Assembly: GCA_027382625.1 (NCBI GenBank)
Contig: JAJKFJ010021234.1
Coordinates: 145,281 to 209,280 of the forward strand
DNA length: 64,000 nt
Reading direction: 5' to 3'
Source: Tetmemena sp. SeJ-2015
Lineage: Eukaryota; Ciliophora; Spirotrichea; Sporadotrichida; Oxytrichidae
The notes beneath the pieces were generated by a model. The model was not told the DNA's origin. It did no database searches and saw only the letters and a program-made list of their open reading frames with translations. Shown here piece by piece: positions 1-13,182 of the stretch (the first letter of the stretch is position 1; each line of letters begins with the position of its first letter). Made by a program: the position numbers and the translations under genes.

Positions 1-1465
1 TTGCCAGAAAAGGAAAAAGCCAAAAAGTATGAACTTGAAATTGAAGCAAGCGACCACTCTTTAAAGAAGCGCACCTAAATAATGAGAGACAATGAGGTTA
101 TAAATAGATTTGAATGCATTTAGATAGGTTAACTAGATATTCTTATCCACTCATTTAACATAGCAGGCAATATCTACTCGACTTTCATTCACCAATTCCT
201 AACTACTGTCCTAGATCTATATATAGTCTTCCTTGCTTTCCAATTTGTCCAAAATCTAGAATTCATGACTGAAAAAATTGCAGTTTTCTCTGGCTATTTG
301 ATGTGCAGCGGAATCTACTCTTTTGGATTTGAAAGGAGAACAAACAATTAAAACGCAAAGAGTAGAGTGCTTATGAATTTCCTGGCTCAAACTGCTATCT
401 TGGCGGCAATTTATTTTTTAATTCAGCTGTATTTCTCTGGATACTTGTACAACTAGATTCCCTATTTTGCAAGAATCCTATTCTCAATGGGATTGTTTGT
501 GCTCCTTAAGTACTTGAATTGCCTTCTCTCAGATCAGTTAGATGCTCATATGCAAGTTTCAATTTGGAATTCTGACTTCTTCTCCTTTGAGAAAGCATTA
601 CAGGAAAGTCAAAAATTGCTGCTGAATGTCAGAAGTACAGCCATGCCTTATTATAATTATGAGTTAGATCATTATTTTAATCGGAGAGTTAAGTTATTTA
701 ATAGAAAATTTAAAATATTATACCAGAAAAACTATGCACGAATTTTGTAAAAAGTTAAAAATTCTGAGTTCGTTAATTTAATATAATTTAATTTAAATAT
801 GTATCTGACTTCTAAAATTTGAATTGTATCGCATAATTTTTCTTGATGATTTATGTTTAATTAATAAGATAGGCAGCAGGGAATTCATCATTTATAAGAG
901 TGGTGAAGTCTGCTTATTAATTTCTATATTTCTAAACTTTATGTTTATCTCTATTTGGATTAAAAGTTTTGTTGTAGTTGATATCTTTTAATTTGATGCT
1001 GCTTTCAATAATTTCAGTAGGGTGGCTCCTCTGGATAGATGGTAGTTAGTCTCTTTCCCTCAAACAGAGCAGTTAAGTCACTCAAAATTCTCAACTGGAG
1101 TAGCAAAGATAAGCAACAATGAGAGACTCCATTTAAGAAAATTTTTACGCAGTGTTAGCAATCCTAAATTGCAGTACTCTGCTCACTTTCAATCTCTTTA
1201 GTAAGTGAAGGATGATGATTTATATATGCTTCAATAAACTAAATAAAATAATAGTTTGATCTTCAAGAAATCATTCTTTAAAGGTAGCATTCACAAGTTT
1301 ACTTTAATTTGCTGTTTTAAAAAGTATAATTTAGAGCTACTTTACTTGCTCTTAGTACTTTTAATTACTTAAGGTCTATTATAAATGAATTAACTATTGT
1401 TGCCTCATAAGCAAATTTGCCAAATGGTTGAGAATTAATGTTTAAAACATAATCTTTGTAACTGA
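1..1465 (+). CDS. Partial multi-span membrane protein, unknown family
   Basis: The frame is open from the first base with TAA/TAG read as Gln, so the N-terminus lies outside the window. The sequence shows hydrophobic stretches typical of membrane segments near bases 130-270 and 370-500, then a more polar part. An apparent intron or IES runs from about 747 to 876: it starts GTAAAAAG and ends GGCAG, and removing it keeps the phase and joins two long open stretches. After it come another hydrophobic stretch near 900-990 and a polar tail that ends at TGA 1463-1465. I do not recognise the family. Start of the next gene is less than 400 bases away on the same strand, so the two could share a somatic chromosome. 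Confidence 0.55.
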
Positions 1466-1845
1466 GGGGTAAATAAGTTAGATGTCGCAGAGCATTAAAA
1501 TAATTGAGAGAAGACAGGTCACTCTCAAGAGGTTAAATTAATTCAATTATCTCTAATTCATTAGCATTTACCCAATTCAAGATCTGAGTGATTAATAATT
1601 TAAGCCAGAATCGTAAACTTGGTAGGTAAGATCACATATACATATTTCAACTAATTTTGGTTTAGGATATAATTACAGATGGATTTTAAATAGAAGCAAA
1701 TATCAAAAAATTTAATCAATATTTTGTGTTACGATTGCTTATATTCAATAGATTATAAGTAGTAGAGAATTTTATGAAATCAATAATGGAATAATTTTCA
1801 TTAAACACTTTTAAGAGAGATCACTAAGAAAATATTTATTTTTTA

Positions 1846-3348
1846 ATGAACTACTATAATGATTTTATTTTTACTTATAATAATTATGGACTCCACTAAT
1901 ACAATCTATACCACCTTTTCATCGGAGGCATCAGTTCACTCTTATTATTTATTATTCACTCAGACGGATTTAATATCCTTAATTTAATATAAAATGGATA
2001 CCTGAAATCCTTATTCCGAGGTTCAACAGTTTACGAATACGACACACGCATCGACGATTACAATTGGTGGATGCTTTTCAGTGTTCAGCTGGCCTTCTAC
2101 TTTGTACTGCAGTTCCTAGTGCGCAAGTTTGCTCCTTCCCCAGGAGATATCAAGGTTTTTAAAGAGAAGAAGAAACTAAATGATTACCACTTCTACTATT
2201 TCCAGTACACTACTCTCGTCCATGCCATGATCGGAGTTATTGCTGGTAAGTTAACAAAGTCAAAAAAATGTGCAGAAACGATAAAGGAAAAGGACGTTTC
2301 TGAAGAGAGGAGGCAATATGAGAAAATTAAAAATTGAATTTGAAATATGTGCTTTAAGTACTAACTTTAATTTACATCATGCTCTCTCTTCATTTGGAAG
2401 CATTCACATAGAATCTCAAGAAAGACATCTACTCCTAAATTTCAACAACTCATAGATGTTTATTTTGACTATAGACCCTTTCATTCTTTACTATGGAGGA
2501 TACAGGTACAACCAAGCAAATCACTTGTATCATAAAATCTTGATGGTCCACTCATTCGCTTACTTTGTGTACGATTCAGTGATCGAGATTTACTATGGCA
2601 CAGATGATTTCCTAACAAATGCTCATCATGTGGTGGTATTAGCTGCCACCTTTTTCCACATTAGGAATCAATATGGAGGTTATGAGTACATTGGTAAGAT
2701 TCAATTCTCAAATTAGTGTAATAACGATTTAGTTCTTCACTTAATGGCTGAAATCTCCAACCCTTTCCTCATTTTCAGAACAGTGCTCAAGATCACAGGA
2801 ATGAAAGATACCACTCTTATTTAAATTAATAATTTTGCACAATTTACGCAGTGAATGACATAATTTTTGCAGTGGTATTCATATTGATCCGCATGTTCCT
2901 GACTCCTCTCGCTCTCATCTACATGTATGAGGGAACTAAAGTTCTCTTCGCAGCCAAGATTGGAATCTCTTTTTTTAAATAACCTTTTTTTTCATTAACT
3001 TTATCTTAAATATGTTTTTACCTTTTAATTCTGAGTTTATTGTGAATTTTTTTTAAAATTTTATTTTTACCTTTCAAAAATTTTTATTTCATATTGGTTT
3101 AAAATTTTAATTTTTTGGGAAGACCTTTTTTTAACTGAGAAAATGAAAAAGGGCTGTGTAGACGGCCAAGAGCCAATGTGGCTATCTCTCAGCTTCAATC
3201 TCTTCAAAGATCTCTCTTTAATAAGAAGACATTTTTTTCTTTTTTTAAAATTTATTTGACAAAACTAATAGTGGGTGCTGTGAACTTCTTATGGATTTTT
3301 GTTCTCCCAGTGTGGTACTACTGGGACACTCTTCTTTCTAACTATTGA
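1846..3348 (+). CDS. TLC-domain (TRAM/LAG1/CLN8) membrane protein, interrupted by two IESs
   Basis: Spliced and IES-deleted, the reading is exactly 1005 nt (334 residues) from ATG 1846 to TGA 3346. Introns are 2246-2411 and 2694-2732; IESs are described separately. The protein has about six or seven hydrophobic segments. The TLC signature is visible: an aromatic-rich segment with FVYDSVIEIYY followed by the paired histidines in NAHHVVVL, then a segment FAVVFILIRMFLTPL and a final segment with LPVWYYWD. Known TLC proteins are ceramide synthases, TRAM proteins and TMEM56/TLCD-type lipid regulators of the ER or plasma membrane. The length and lack of a homeobox-like region fit the TMEM56/TLCD group better than ceramide synthase. 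An upstream in-frame start at 1486 through a possible intron cannot be excluded. Confidence 0.85.
2819..2846 (+). other. IES with pointer ATTTA in the TLC gene
   Basis: The perfect repeat ATTTA lies at 2819-2823 and 2842-2846. Deleting 23 nt (one repeat plus the 18-nt AT-rich spacer) changes a frame that would stop at TGA into the expected membrane segment (junction reads TLIYAVNDIIFAVV). There is no GT at the left edge, so this is not an intron. Confidence 0.85.
2969..3249 (+). other. IES with 11-bp pointer CTTTTTTTAAA in the TLC gene
   Basis: CTTTTTTTAAA occurs at 2969-2979 and 3239-3249. Deleting 270 nt joins the segment with LALIYMYEGTKVL to the last TLC membrane segment in the same frame; total CDS length then becomes a multiple of three. 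The spacer is AT-rich with one less AT-rich patch near 3150-3210 that shows no recognised gene. Confidence 0.8.
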
Positions 3349-3610
3349 GGAACTAATAGTAAATTTAGTAATGCAAGAATCACTTGAATATATTCAAACC
3401 CTAATTAATAAAACACGTCATTCTAGCTCATGATGCGTAAGAATTAGCCAAATTATTTAACCGAAATCTCTCTAATTCTCATACTTAAGATTTTTTTATT
3501 AGTAAAGAATCATCAGTTTCATTTTTAATCATATTCTTCTTCCAAAAGTTGCAAATCCTCTCAGAAAAATATTAATGTTATGGGTTTGTTAGTAATGGGA
3601 AAATTTAAAA

Positions 3611-5064
3611 TCATAAAAGTAAAAGTTCTTCTTCTTTATAGAATCTCCAAGCCAAGAGCCATCTACTTGTTCTTCCTTCCTCTATCACAAATGTGGCCGT
3701 CATTACTTTAAAATAAGCTTCTTCTTTTTATTATGAGCTAGTCAAAGCTGCAAGTAAACAACCATAAGTAATTCTATAATATATATTTATTGAGCAAACT
3801 AAGACCATATTTATTTTCTCCAATTTATTAAGTTTACTAACTACTAGTCTGTAGTCGAAGTATCAATTTCATTTGATTAATCTTGCAAATGAGAACCTGC
3901 ATCTCCCTCTAAAAGATGATTTTAACTTTAATCTTAAGATTATTCTATATTTGGAGGAATATTATTCTTAAGAATGAAGTTCTGAATGTAGTTCAGCATA
4001 AACTCTAGTGTGCTTTTCTTCCCAATCAAAGAAGTGAACCACTTTATTTAATTCTTGAATATGAAAGATTCTTGAGCATATCTTTATAAGAAAGCAACTT
4101 CTCCTCCTGGGGTAGAGTCTTCGCTCTCTGCAATTGGACAAACCTATAAAATACTTATTGTCTCTTATTAAGCATAATTTGTTGCACTTACTGATGACCT
4201 TCTATAGGATCTTTCTTCCTCGTGATTAAAAAAGGGTGGATTAAAAATCAGCATTTAAAATACTCTTTAAAGGATTGCACATTGAAAAGTCAAACCTATC
4301 TTCACTATTTATCACTCCTTCAAGAATTTTCTCAGGGTCTTTCTAAAATCTTATGGGGCCAAGGAAATGAGTTTGAAGTCTTTTGTTGCTAGGTATAATG
4401 TTTTCTTCAACCCATTTTATTGAAGATGGATTCATTTCACTTCCACAAAATTTCATGCCGTATTTGTAGATCCCAATGAGAGGATAGATAAAATTTGCAC
4501 CCACTCCTCTATAGTCAAATAAAGATCATATTATTTTAACTTACATGTCAAAGCCCGTTAAATGCTCCTCACATATCGGCTTCTTAAAAAGGGATTCCTC
4601 AACTTCTTAAGAAAGTAAAGTTTTAATCCACCTCAGATAGGCACTTCTCTGGGGTATGCGTGGAATCAAATTTTTGAATTAGGATTGCTTTTAATATCTA
4701 TCTTGTTCTAATTCATTATCACTTAATTCTTATTTAGTTGCTCTAGGAAGATCATAGAATTCTACTTTCATATCTGTATAAAGGATTGCTCTAACTAATT
4801 CGAAAATTGCTTCATCGTTTCTAAAGTCTAGAGTGTAATTGGTTTACTATTCTAGTTCTTATTCAGATGATTATGATTTGTCATTATCTTTTGTGGAATG
4901 ATCCACCTTTTCTTTTTACTCTTGCCTAAAATTGTTTGACCTCTCTTTCACTAAACTTATTTTAGCTTAAAAGTAAAATATAGCCCTTACAATTGCTTTA
5001 GAGCAGGATGGCTTTTACTCAACTTTAAAAAGTCAAATTAGTAACCTTCAGATGTACTTTCCAT
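3611..5064 (-). CDS. METTL16: METTL16-type RNA N6-adenosine methyltransferase
   Basis: METTL16 methylates U6 snRNA and hairpins in SAM-synthetase mRNA, and so controls SAM levels. From ATG 5064 the protein shows an N-terminal DF-L-KSHPALK motif, then the family block TLDFRNDEA, LIPRIPQRSAYLRWI, the SAM site DIGVGANFIYPLIG, and the catalytic NPPFF motif, which appears only after removal of an IES. A GGEVAF block follows, then EEGRTSRWLLAWRFY near the end, matching the QGRTMRWALAWSF block of animal METTL16. Introns begin GTAAGG, GTAAGT and GTAAGT. A further break between about 3730 and 3930 is unresolved: both flanks are coding but out of frame, so another IES probably lies there. The C-terminal VCR region of vertebrate METTL16 is absent. 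Stop TGA 3611-3613. Confidence 0.9.
4238..4276 (-). other. IES with pointer AATCC inside the METTL16 catalytic motif
   Basis: On the coding strand AATCC occurs at 4276-4272 and 4242-4238. Deleting 34 nt (one repeat plus spacer) converts an interrupted CNP... into CNPPFFNHEEE, the exact catalytic motif of the family. No splice signals are present at the edges. Confidence 0.9.
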
Positions 5065-5222
5065 TATATAAATAAATATCAATTATAAATAATATATTGA
5101 TATAAAATGAATAAGGCGGGAAATGTTTGGAATAGTCGTAGAACAAATTATAATTACTTAAAGTTAGATTTTTCGAAGTAGTTATAGTCATTGAAACGTT
5201 AAATATTTAGCTGAACTTTGGC

Positions 5223-8200
5223 TCAAATTTACCCAGTTTCCGTTTCTCCATTTAAACCGCGGCTGCTGCCACCAGTTCTTCCCAATTTGCCTCTGGAAGT
5301 TCCTCTCGTGCTATTTTTATTACTCTGTTGAGTTGAACCAGCTCCTGCGGATCGATATCATTAAATGCTGCTTATTTCATAAAAAGGAAATATAGTATCC
5401 ACCCATACCTAGTTGCTCATACTACTCTTCACCCTCAAGCTCCTGATTGTAATTATTCAAATTGAACACTGGTAAAATTTACAAAGGGGATGGCGAGAGA
5501 GACTGAATCTGAATAGGCGAAGGAGAGAACATACGATTAAGAGCCATACTTTAATCTAAAGCTGAAGCCTCTGAAAATCTTCTGTTGAATTAATTTGACT
5601 ATTTTATTCTCTCCAAAATGCTATATTAAAAATATTATCGCAAATTTAAATGCTAGGTGAGTTTTGATTTAGTTATGGGATTCCAAATCCAATTTGAGAA
5701 CTCCCTATCAAATTTTTAGCAGATTAGTTCTACTCAATGCCTTCTAGTTAAAATATAAAGCACTCATTATAATTAATATTCTTTATGTAGTTGTTACTCT
5801 ATGACATTTTTCTTTGAGAATTTTCTGGTGAAACTTTTTAGGAACTGTGGTCTTATTTAGAATCCCTGCGCCTATGCTCTTAAGTTTTACATCCTACTTT
5901 GCTACTCGGGCGAGTTCTATCTAGAGAAAAGATTAGATGTACTTCCACCAAACATCGACTAATTGTTTGCTATATCCTCATCAAACACCAAATCCTTTTC
6001 TTCCTCAGTCAGATTACAAAAATAGCATTCTCACATTGATTAAACTTTAGAGATTGTCTTCATCAGAAATCTTGTTAATCACAGAGTGGCGCTTACTCAT
6101 CTGAGTGTCCACATTTTCTAGGTGAATAGATCTGTGACTCCTTTGAAAATCACTTTCCTCGTCTAGGTATGATTTATTATCATCTGCATCCTCTCTTTAA
6201 ATTAAATTGATGCTCAAATAAGATAAAATAACCTTTGCTTCTTTCGATTGAAGAATGATTCTTAGTGTGAAAATGAATCATTTATTCTCAAACTTTAGTA
6301 AGTGTCCAATCTATTTGGCATTCCTGCCAGACCTTTTCTCATATTTTTCTTTCTAGGAATCAGTTGATCTTGCTGAAAAATGCCCTCTTAATAAATTTAT
6401 CATTCAAAAGATTTTAGCTTGTATAAATAAATGAAATTTTATCCAAGAATTAAGACTATAAAAATTATCCTCTTTATTCTAATTGAAAATTTGCTCCTCC
6501 CCTTGAAATTAATTTGACTATTCCTCGAAAGTGATTTGCTAAGCATAATTTTAAGTCTCCATTGTATTCTTTCTTAAATTTTCAGCTTATTGAGCATAGT
6601 CTTAATGAGACTACATAATATTTTATCGACTGGCTGCTTTTGAAACTTTTTATTATCTTGATGATGAATAAACTGAATTTTTATCCTAGCCTAATTCCTG
6701 TCTTGAATACTATAGGTTATTATTTTAATTCAAAGAGTAAGGATAATGCTCAATTTATGTTCTGGTATCTATTGTTTACAGAGTGAGACTACATTCATCT
6801 TCATTTATAATTGGTGATAAACCAAGAGTAGATCTTTTCTCAAATAAGCCATGTATTGTAGACTTGCGCTCATAATCGCTTGCCCTCTCATCTAGGATCT
6901 CCCCTTCTTATTACTCTATTTACAATTATTCAAAAAGAGGCTCGATGTCATCATCATCTTAAATTAATGGAGAAATTAGCATTTTATAAATCTTCAATCC
7001 TATCATTTAAGCTTTAATTGTCTAAACTCATTCTATTCTGGTGCTATTACCCTACAAACTAGATTTATCCTTCATAAGCTTGCGAATATTCTAAGCCTTG
7101 GGACTTATTTAATAAGAGCTCTTGATTGTAATGGATTTTATTTCTTAAAGCGTTATCCCTTGCTTAATGAACCTAATAGTCATTTAAATCTGCTTGCTTT
7201 AAAATTACACACGCAAAATTTTATAAGCTATTCATTTTCTTCTCTAACTTCACTTAAATCTCCCTCCTATGAATTTCGTAGATGCATTGCAGGCTAGAAT
7301 GGATTTTTATCTATGAGCATTTCATCAAGCTGACTTATTTGAAATGCGTTCATCTATTGATAATTAGGCTCAAAATATTAGTGCCCTTCATAATGAAAAA
7401 GAATTTATTGAATTAACTCTAATTTATTTCCATTTTGATATTTTTGAAAGGGATATTGCGTAGATCCGTGATAAGTACTTATTCGCTCCATTTATTGAGT
7501 TGCAATTCTTCCATAGTCTTCATTCGATAGTTGCTATTAGTAATTGATCTTTTTCATGCTACTACTAAATTAGGGACTCAATTACCTCTATCCAATAAGC
7601 TAAACCTGCTTTAAAATATGTCCATCACTTCTTTATCTAGAATGCAATCCTACTTAGTTAGCACTATTATGATCATTTAAAGAGACTATGATTAAAAATA
7701 TTCATTAAAATATATTAATGTCGATGGCACCAATCTTTTTGGCGTTATCATAACCAGCTCCTCTTCTTGTGTTTATTGCACTATTGTTAAATAAACTGGC
7801 GCTGTTTTGAGTGACCGCTCCTCCAGAGTTCATTCATACATTAAATTAACAGTAAATATAATTTTATCATTTCAAAATGAATTGTATTACTCTGCACATA
7901 TATTTATGATCCATTATCATCATCTTGTAAATTTAAAAGCCTTTCTCCAACATGATATTTAATAGTTTAAATAAATAGATTTATGAGCTGGTCTATTAAG
8001 TTAGAGTAATTTTATTGCTCTTTGAGCATTGCTAATAGCTTGAAATGAACGCTGGTATTTTTACTTGTTCTCACTTCTTGATTCCGCATTAGTATCTTAA
8101 TTTTACGACTCTTCAGCGATATTAAATCGTGTCTATTTTTCTTTTTCATAGGTCGGATTCATCATCGACAGATTTCCAGTGAAGTGCTATTACTCAGAAT

Positions 8201-9855
8201 TACTCCTATGATGCTTATCAAGCCTCTATTATTGGAAATCATTAACAATATTTGATTTCCCAGAAATCTATTCCTATTGTTCTTTTTGGTTAGAATTCTA
8301 CTAAGAAAGATTGTATGCGTTATATTCACTAAGCATCTGAGCGTTTAAATCATTTGGATTTATTTTTGACTAATTTAGAATATAGGAACTAAGTGAGGCA
8401 TTGTGTTTGTGTGCTCTCCTCTTTTAGCTAGAAATAAACTTTGCGAATTGAATGATTGGTCGTTGCTCTGGAACTCTAAGGCTTAAGTATACTAGCTTCC
8501 ACCATCTATGTTTTATCTTCTTTCCATCAAGCTTGAATTTATTAAAAAAGAGAAAAAAATCATTCTTTGACTTTCATAATCTTAACCGCCGTTTCGAAGA
8601 ATTAAATTAACTGGACCTTAAAAGGAATGGCTATTAGACTTTTGCAATATTTCGCTTATTCTCTCTTATCGAGATTTTCCGATCGTGGTAGTTTTTATCT
8701 GTCATAAAGCAACTAATCAGAATTTCTATTTTGCTTTTAGATGATTTCAGGAAGCTTGGCTTTCAAAGCTTTTAAGTTTTTCTGAATGATATGATTTTTA
8801 CTGCTTATAGTTTGACTAGTATAACTGCTCTATTTCTTTTCAGTTTGTTGATTTAAATTGCGCCTTAATTATCTTGCTCTATAAAAAAAGACTATAAAAT
8901 AAATGAGTATTGCTTATTCCCCAGGTTCTATAATAAATATACTTATATGGAAATAGAATTGCTTTTTTCTTCTTTAATTTCTTCATAATCTTTGAGGGTG
9001 CTATATCTGAGGTCTTCAGATTCATCAAACATAAATGTTGAGCCTGAGCTGATCTTGTTGCTCTATTTCTTGCCCACTTGAAATATAGTAAAATCACATA
9101 CTTCATATAAACATTTTTTGAAGATTGAGTTGATTATCTGCATCGCAAGTATGCTTTGCCTATTTACTGAAAAGAGATTTGCGTCTATTTTCATCCTTCA
9201 CTTTTAATTTCTTTTTCACCTGAAGTGTTCTCGATCCTTCTTCTTATTTATGCTCCGATGGATGATTATGATCAATTCTGAGAGAGACAGTTGCATTAGA
9301 GAAACCATTATTAGAGTAGTCTTGATACTAAATGATATCCAGATTCTCTCCGAAATTAGAAGTTAAAAACATATTTCCTCAAAGTTGAGTTAATGTCATC
9401 GTTTTGGTGAAAATTTTGAGCTGATTGTTTCGCAGTTCTCAAATTATTCTGCTCATTTTGAGGAGCAAGAGCTGCATAGTTCAAATTGGTGACACTGGGA
9501 GGGTTAGGAGTGATAGATTTAATCTGTTAGTATTTCCTTTTATATGATAGATTAATTTATAGCTGCTGCTGTGCTTCAAGTTCAGAAGTGAAAGGATCCC
9601 CTTTGCTTTAAGTCTTGGAATTATTTTGTTAAACCAAAGCTGAAGACTGCGATTTGGTGCCAAATTATTCTTCAAAAATAAAAGTGGAATATATTAATGG
9701 CCAATCAATTTTCTGCCTTGAGATTAATTTCTGATTTCCTCTATAATTTAAAGCTGTTTTTAACTTACACCGCCATCTCTCATGTTTGCAGTCGAGCTAT
9801 GTGATGCTATATTTTCGTTTATCTGACTTTATTTATGCTGGTCTAATGTGTTCAT
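5223..9855 (-). CDS. Large Gln/Ser-rich protein, unknown function (approximate model)
   Basis: The minus strand is rich in coding-like segments with TAA/TAG used as Gln from ATG 9855 (start MNTLDQHKQSQ) down to a C-terminal exon ending near TGA 5223. Clear coding stretches include 9700-9390 (Gln/Ser/Asn-rich), 9390-9110, 9060-8800, 6220-5850 (acidic, Ser-rich, with SLINV-like helix) and 5590-5225. The last intron starts GTATGG at about 5416 and ends GCAG. Frame changes between the segments imply several introns or IESs that I could not place, so this may be one gene of about 1,400 codons or two adjacent genes. The C-terminal tail is rich in Gly, Ser and Arg in one frame. No enzymatic motif was recognised. 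Confidence 0.4.
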
Positions 9856-9859
9856 AATA

Positions 9860-10875
9860 AACCTAAGAAAGAATTCAGAAAAATTATTTTCTGAATTTTG
9901 CAGAATGTCAGTATTTTTTTAATTTTTTGGTTCGGTTAATATTATTTTGATGATTAAATATCTGAACATATTTAAAAGCTTTATACATACTGTTATTGCT
10001 GTTGAATAAAGATTAGCTCTAAAAAGAAGGCAAAGCCATCATCGATTAATTTCTGTTTTCTTTTTTTGAGTTAAATTGCTACCTCTACTTTGTTTTTTAT
10101 TCATCTAAGATACTTTCAACCAAAGAATAAATTAAAAATATTAAGCAAGAACTAGAGTTGTTAATTTAAGTATTTTAATCCTAATTAAAGTTCTTAGGTG
10201 GAGAGTATTTTACTCCTCTTGCTTATCAGAAGTAATAAACTCAAATATAATTAAAAGACTAAATATATAAATGCTTTGTATTTCCTAAATATAAAAGTTT
10301 ATTAATCTTCTTAATAATTTAGACAGGCCTTACTTTATTTTCAGGAGAGCCATTAAATGACGATATTTCAAACTCCGAATGAAATTAAAGATTGCAAGCA
10401 TATTCGATTAAAAAATTATATTTAAAAAGTATAAGCATTTATGATTGTTCAAATTATTTTTAGTATAAATTGAGAGACGAAATTTAAAGGAATTAATTCC
10501 TATTGCTAAGTAAATACTAAAGGGCATTTTCTAAAAGTAATTTAAATCAAGAATATTTAAGAGTACTGTTGCAACTTGATATATAAATGATAAAGGACAG
10601 CAATATAAAATTAATCGATATATTTTAAACTGAACTTGATTAATTGATCTTACGACTCCTGATTAAATTGTTAGTTAAGAGAATTGTGCTCATTCATTAA
10701 ACTCTTCTAGCTTTGCTGCGGCATAGGAGATCTTTTTTTGTCAAGTATCTTTTATATCAAACTATTCCCAGAAACTTAAAAACTAAAGTTTTTAATTAAA
10801 CTTAATTGCTGATCTTTGGTATTTTAGTGGTAGTTATCAATGCACTATGACTGAGAGACTATTAGTGGTTTTTAG
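9860..10875. other. AT-rich spacer without recognised gene
   Basis: The stretch is AT-rich with short frames only. Some Gln/Ser-coding-like fragments occur on the minus strand near 10640-10870 and may belong to the end of the next minus-strand gene. No RNA gene or repeat was recognised. Confidence 0.4.
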
Positions 10876-10878
10876 GTT

Positions 10879-12538
10879 TCAATGAATTCTATTAGAGGCC
10901 TTCAGATGGTCTTTTGGATTTAAGCTTTGGGATCTATTTTACTTTCTTGCCTGACTAGAATTAAGGTGAAGCACTTTCAAGTTAAGAATCAAACATTTAC
11001 AAGAAAATGACGATTTTAAATTTTTATAATGAATCACCACGGATATGCTCAAATGTATTATTTAGAGCATGGGCAGATTAGAACTACAATTAGTATTTAT
11101 TATCATGAAAACTAGCCAGATTGTTGTTATCTTAATTTATAAATAAACAGATATATCGGCTGACCCAAAATAAGCAGGAGCCAAATTTACCTATCTACCA
11201 GAAAAAACTTACTAATTCTATTCTTCTTTTTAAGCTGTTTAAACTTGCTAAATTTGCTAAAATGATTGTTGGCTTAGAGTTTAATTTGTATCGTTGCTTT
11301 GTGCTTTAATAATATTTTACTATGCAAATGGTGAATACTAAATCTATTCAAGTTTTTGGAATAACTGCACTTCATCATATTCACAAAATAAATTATAAAA
11401 TTATATGTATTTAAAAAACACTAAATCGTCAACTTTAAAAACAGTATAATAAAAAGATTAAGCTCGATTTCCTATTACAAGGAATTATATAAAGTTCAAT
11501 AATTTTAGGGCAAAATAAGCAATTTAAACTTTTAGCAATAATGATTAAATGAAGCAGGATGATTATTTTGTTATTAATTTAAAGGTGTTTGATACTGAAT
11601 AAACCGTTAGCTTTGCAGATTTGAGCTAGCTTGGGACGAGTTAGATGTACCCACTCCTCCATTCTAGGTGGCCTGAATTTACACCAATCCTTATCCTAAA
11701 GATTTCATTTAAAATGGAAGTGGTGGCTTGCTAATACCTGGCGTTGCACTTAATAGAAAACAAGAGCATAAATATTTGTGCACTTGAGTGAATAAATGAG
11801 CTGTTCTAAGTCACGCTTTGCTGTATCGTAAGATTACTCGCGCTGTACGTAACATTTTAAGGTGTCTATGGCTGATAACTAAAACTTTCCTGTAGAGCAG
11901 AGTTCGTCTGTTATTATAGCTTTAATAAGGTAAAGAGAAATATAGCTAGGGTTATTAGTAAGGGATTACTGAAGATGCACTGCTTTTAGAAACTGGCTCC
12001 ATCTGAGACGCATTCATCTAGTTTAGCTACGTTGTAGCACTAAGAGGTGAAATCGATCTTCTTCCACTTAAAAATAAAGTTTGAGTCTTTAGTATAGATA
12101 ATTTTAGAACTTGAGTATGTGCCACCAGGGCTTATATTAGAGTTATTATTTACCATAGAGAGCTTTTTCGTTTTCTTTTTAGCTTTATGACTCAGAGTTT
12201 CTATAGGTGAACTCTTGGGATCTCTATGCTACTATTTCTCTAGCAGCATTTTTATGTACTTTTTCTTGGTGAGATATGGCTGCAAGTTAGTTGATAACCC
12301 TGATGAACCCTCAATACTTGCCTATAAATAATAAAAATTTTGCTTTAAAATAACTCTAAAGATGAGAAAAATAAGCTTCTGTAAATTATAAGATGCCATC
12401 TTGAGATTGAGTTTATGATCTTTATCTGTGGTCTGATGTGGTATTGCTCTCTCTGCGCTATGCATGCCATTTTTATTTTGCTTGTTCTCGAGAGTTGGCG
12501 AGGACTTGGAAGCTTAGTTTTAATTCATTGGTTGCATT
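10879..12538 (-). CDS. Large Gln/Ser/Lys-rich protein, unknown function
   Basis: From ATG 12538 (start MNQNQASKSSPTLENK) the minus strand stays almost free of TGA for about 1.65 kb when TAA/TAG are Gln, ending near TGA 10879. The first third is polar with a Lys-rich patch (KKYIKMLLEK, KAKKKTKKL). The middle holds a Gln/Ser/Thr-rich stretch, and near 11230-11300 a Gln-dense run (SQQSFQQIQQVQT). Parts near 12420-12340 and 11600-11350 are hydrophobic and AT-rich and could be in-frame introns or IESs; the total length is not a multiple of three, so at least one such element must be present. Function unknown; no domain recognised. Confidence 0.45.
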
Positions 12539-12539
12539 T

Positions 12540-13160
12540 ATAATTGAGACAATAATAGTCATATAGATCATTTGCATTCACTAAGAAATTAATTTGTTAT
12601 AGTCTTTGTTTAATTGAACAGAGTTTGCTTTGATTATTATAAGAATTTAGGTTAGAGATTAAAGTTTTAATTTTATAATTGCTACTTCTCTTTTTCACTT
12701 GATCCCTTCAACTTTTACAGCTCAAGAGTTCTTAAAAGGAGAAGGCTTGAAGAATTTTAGGTTAAAATTAATCAAAAGAAGACAATATTTAAATTCTCGA
12801 AATCTGAAATGTAATTATATGCTTCTATAGTTTGTAAATATAAAAGATATTCAGAAGCAATAAAAATCATAAGTAGAAAATTATTTTGCAAATTTTGAAG
12901 CTAAAAATGGAAAATTATGCATACTAAATTTTAGAATAAAATTTTAAAACAAATTTGTATAATTTGTCATAAAAAACGAAAAAGAAGAAAAGCATTAAAC
13001 TCAAAAATAGGATAAAATTTTATTTAATTCTAATAATGAGCAAATATTTAAGTGATTTGGAAAAGTAGAATTATAATTATTAAATAGAAAGTTAGCAAAT
13101 CATATTAAGTATGGTTAGCTTGGTACGAACTTCTGGCTCTCAGAGTCATTAAGAATGAAT
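12540..13160. other. AT-rich intergenic DNA
   Basis: Strongly AT-rich, with short frames only. Coding-like fragments near 12720-12560 on the minus strand are too short to call. Nothing else seen. Confidence 0.35.
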
Positions 13161-13182
13161 CCTTATAAATGAAGAAACCCGT

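Noticed and set aside
747..876. Segment in the first gene called as an IES
   Set aside because: GT-AG edges and phase fit an intron equally well, and no pointer repeat was found, so no IES is claimed.
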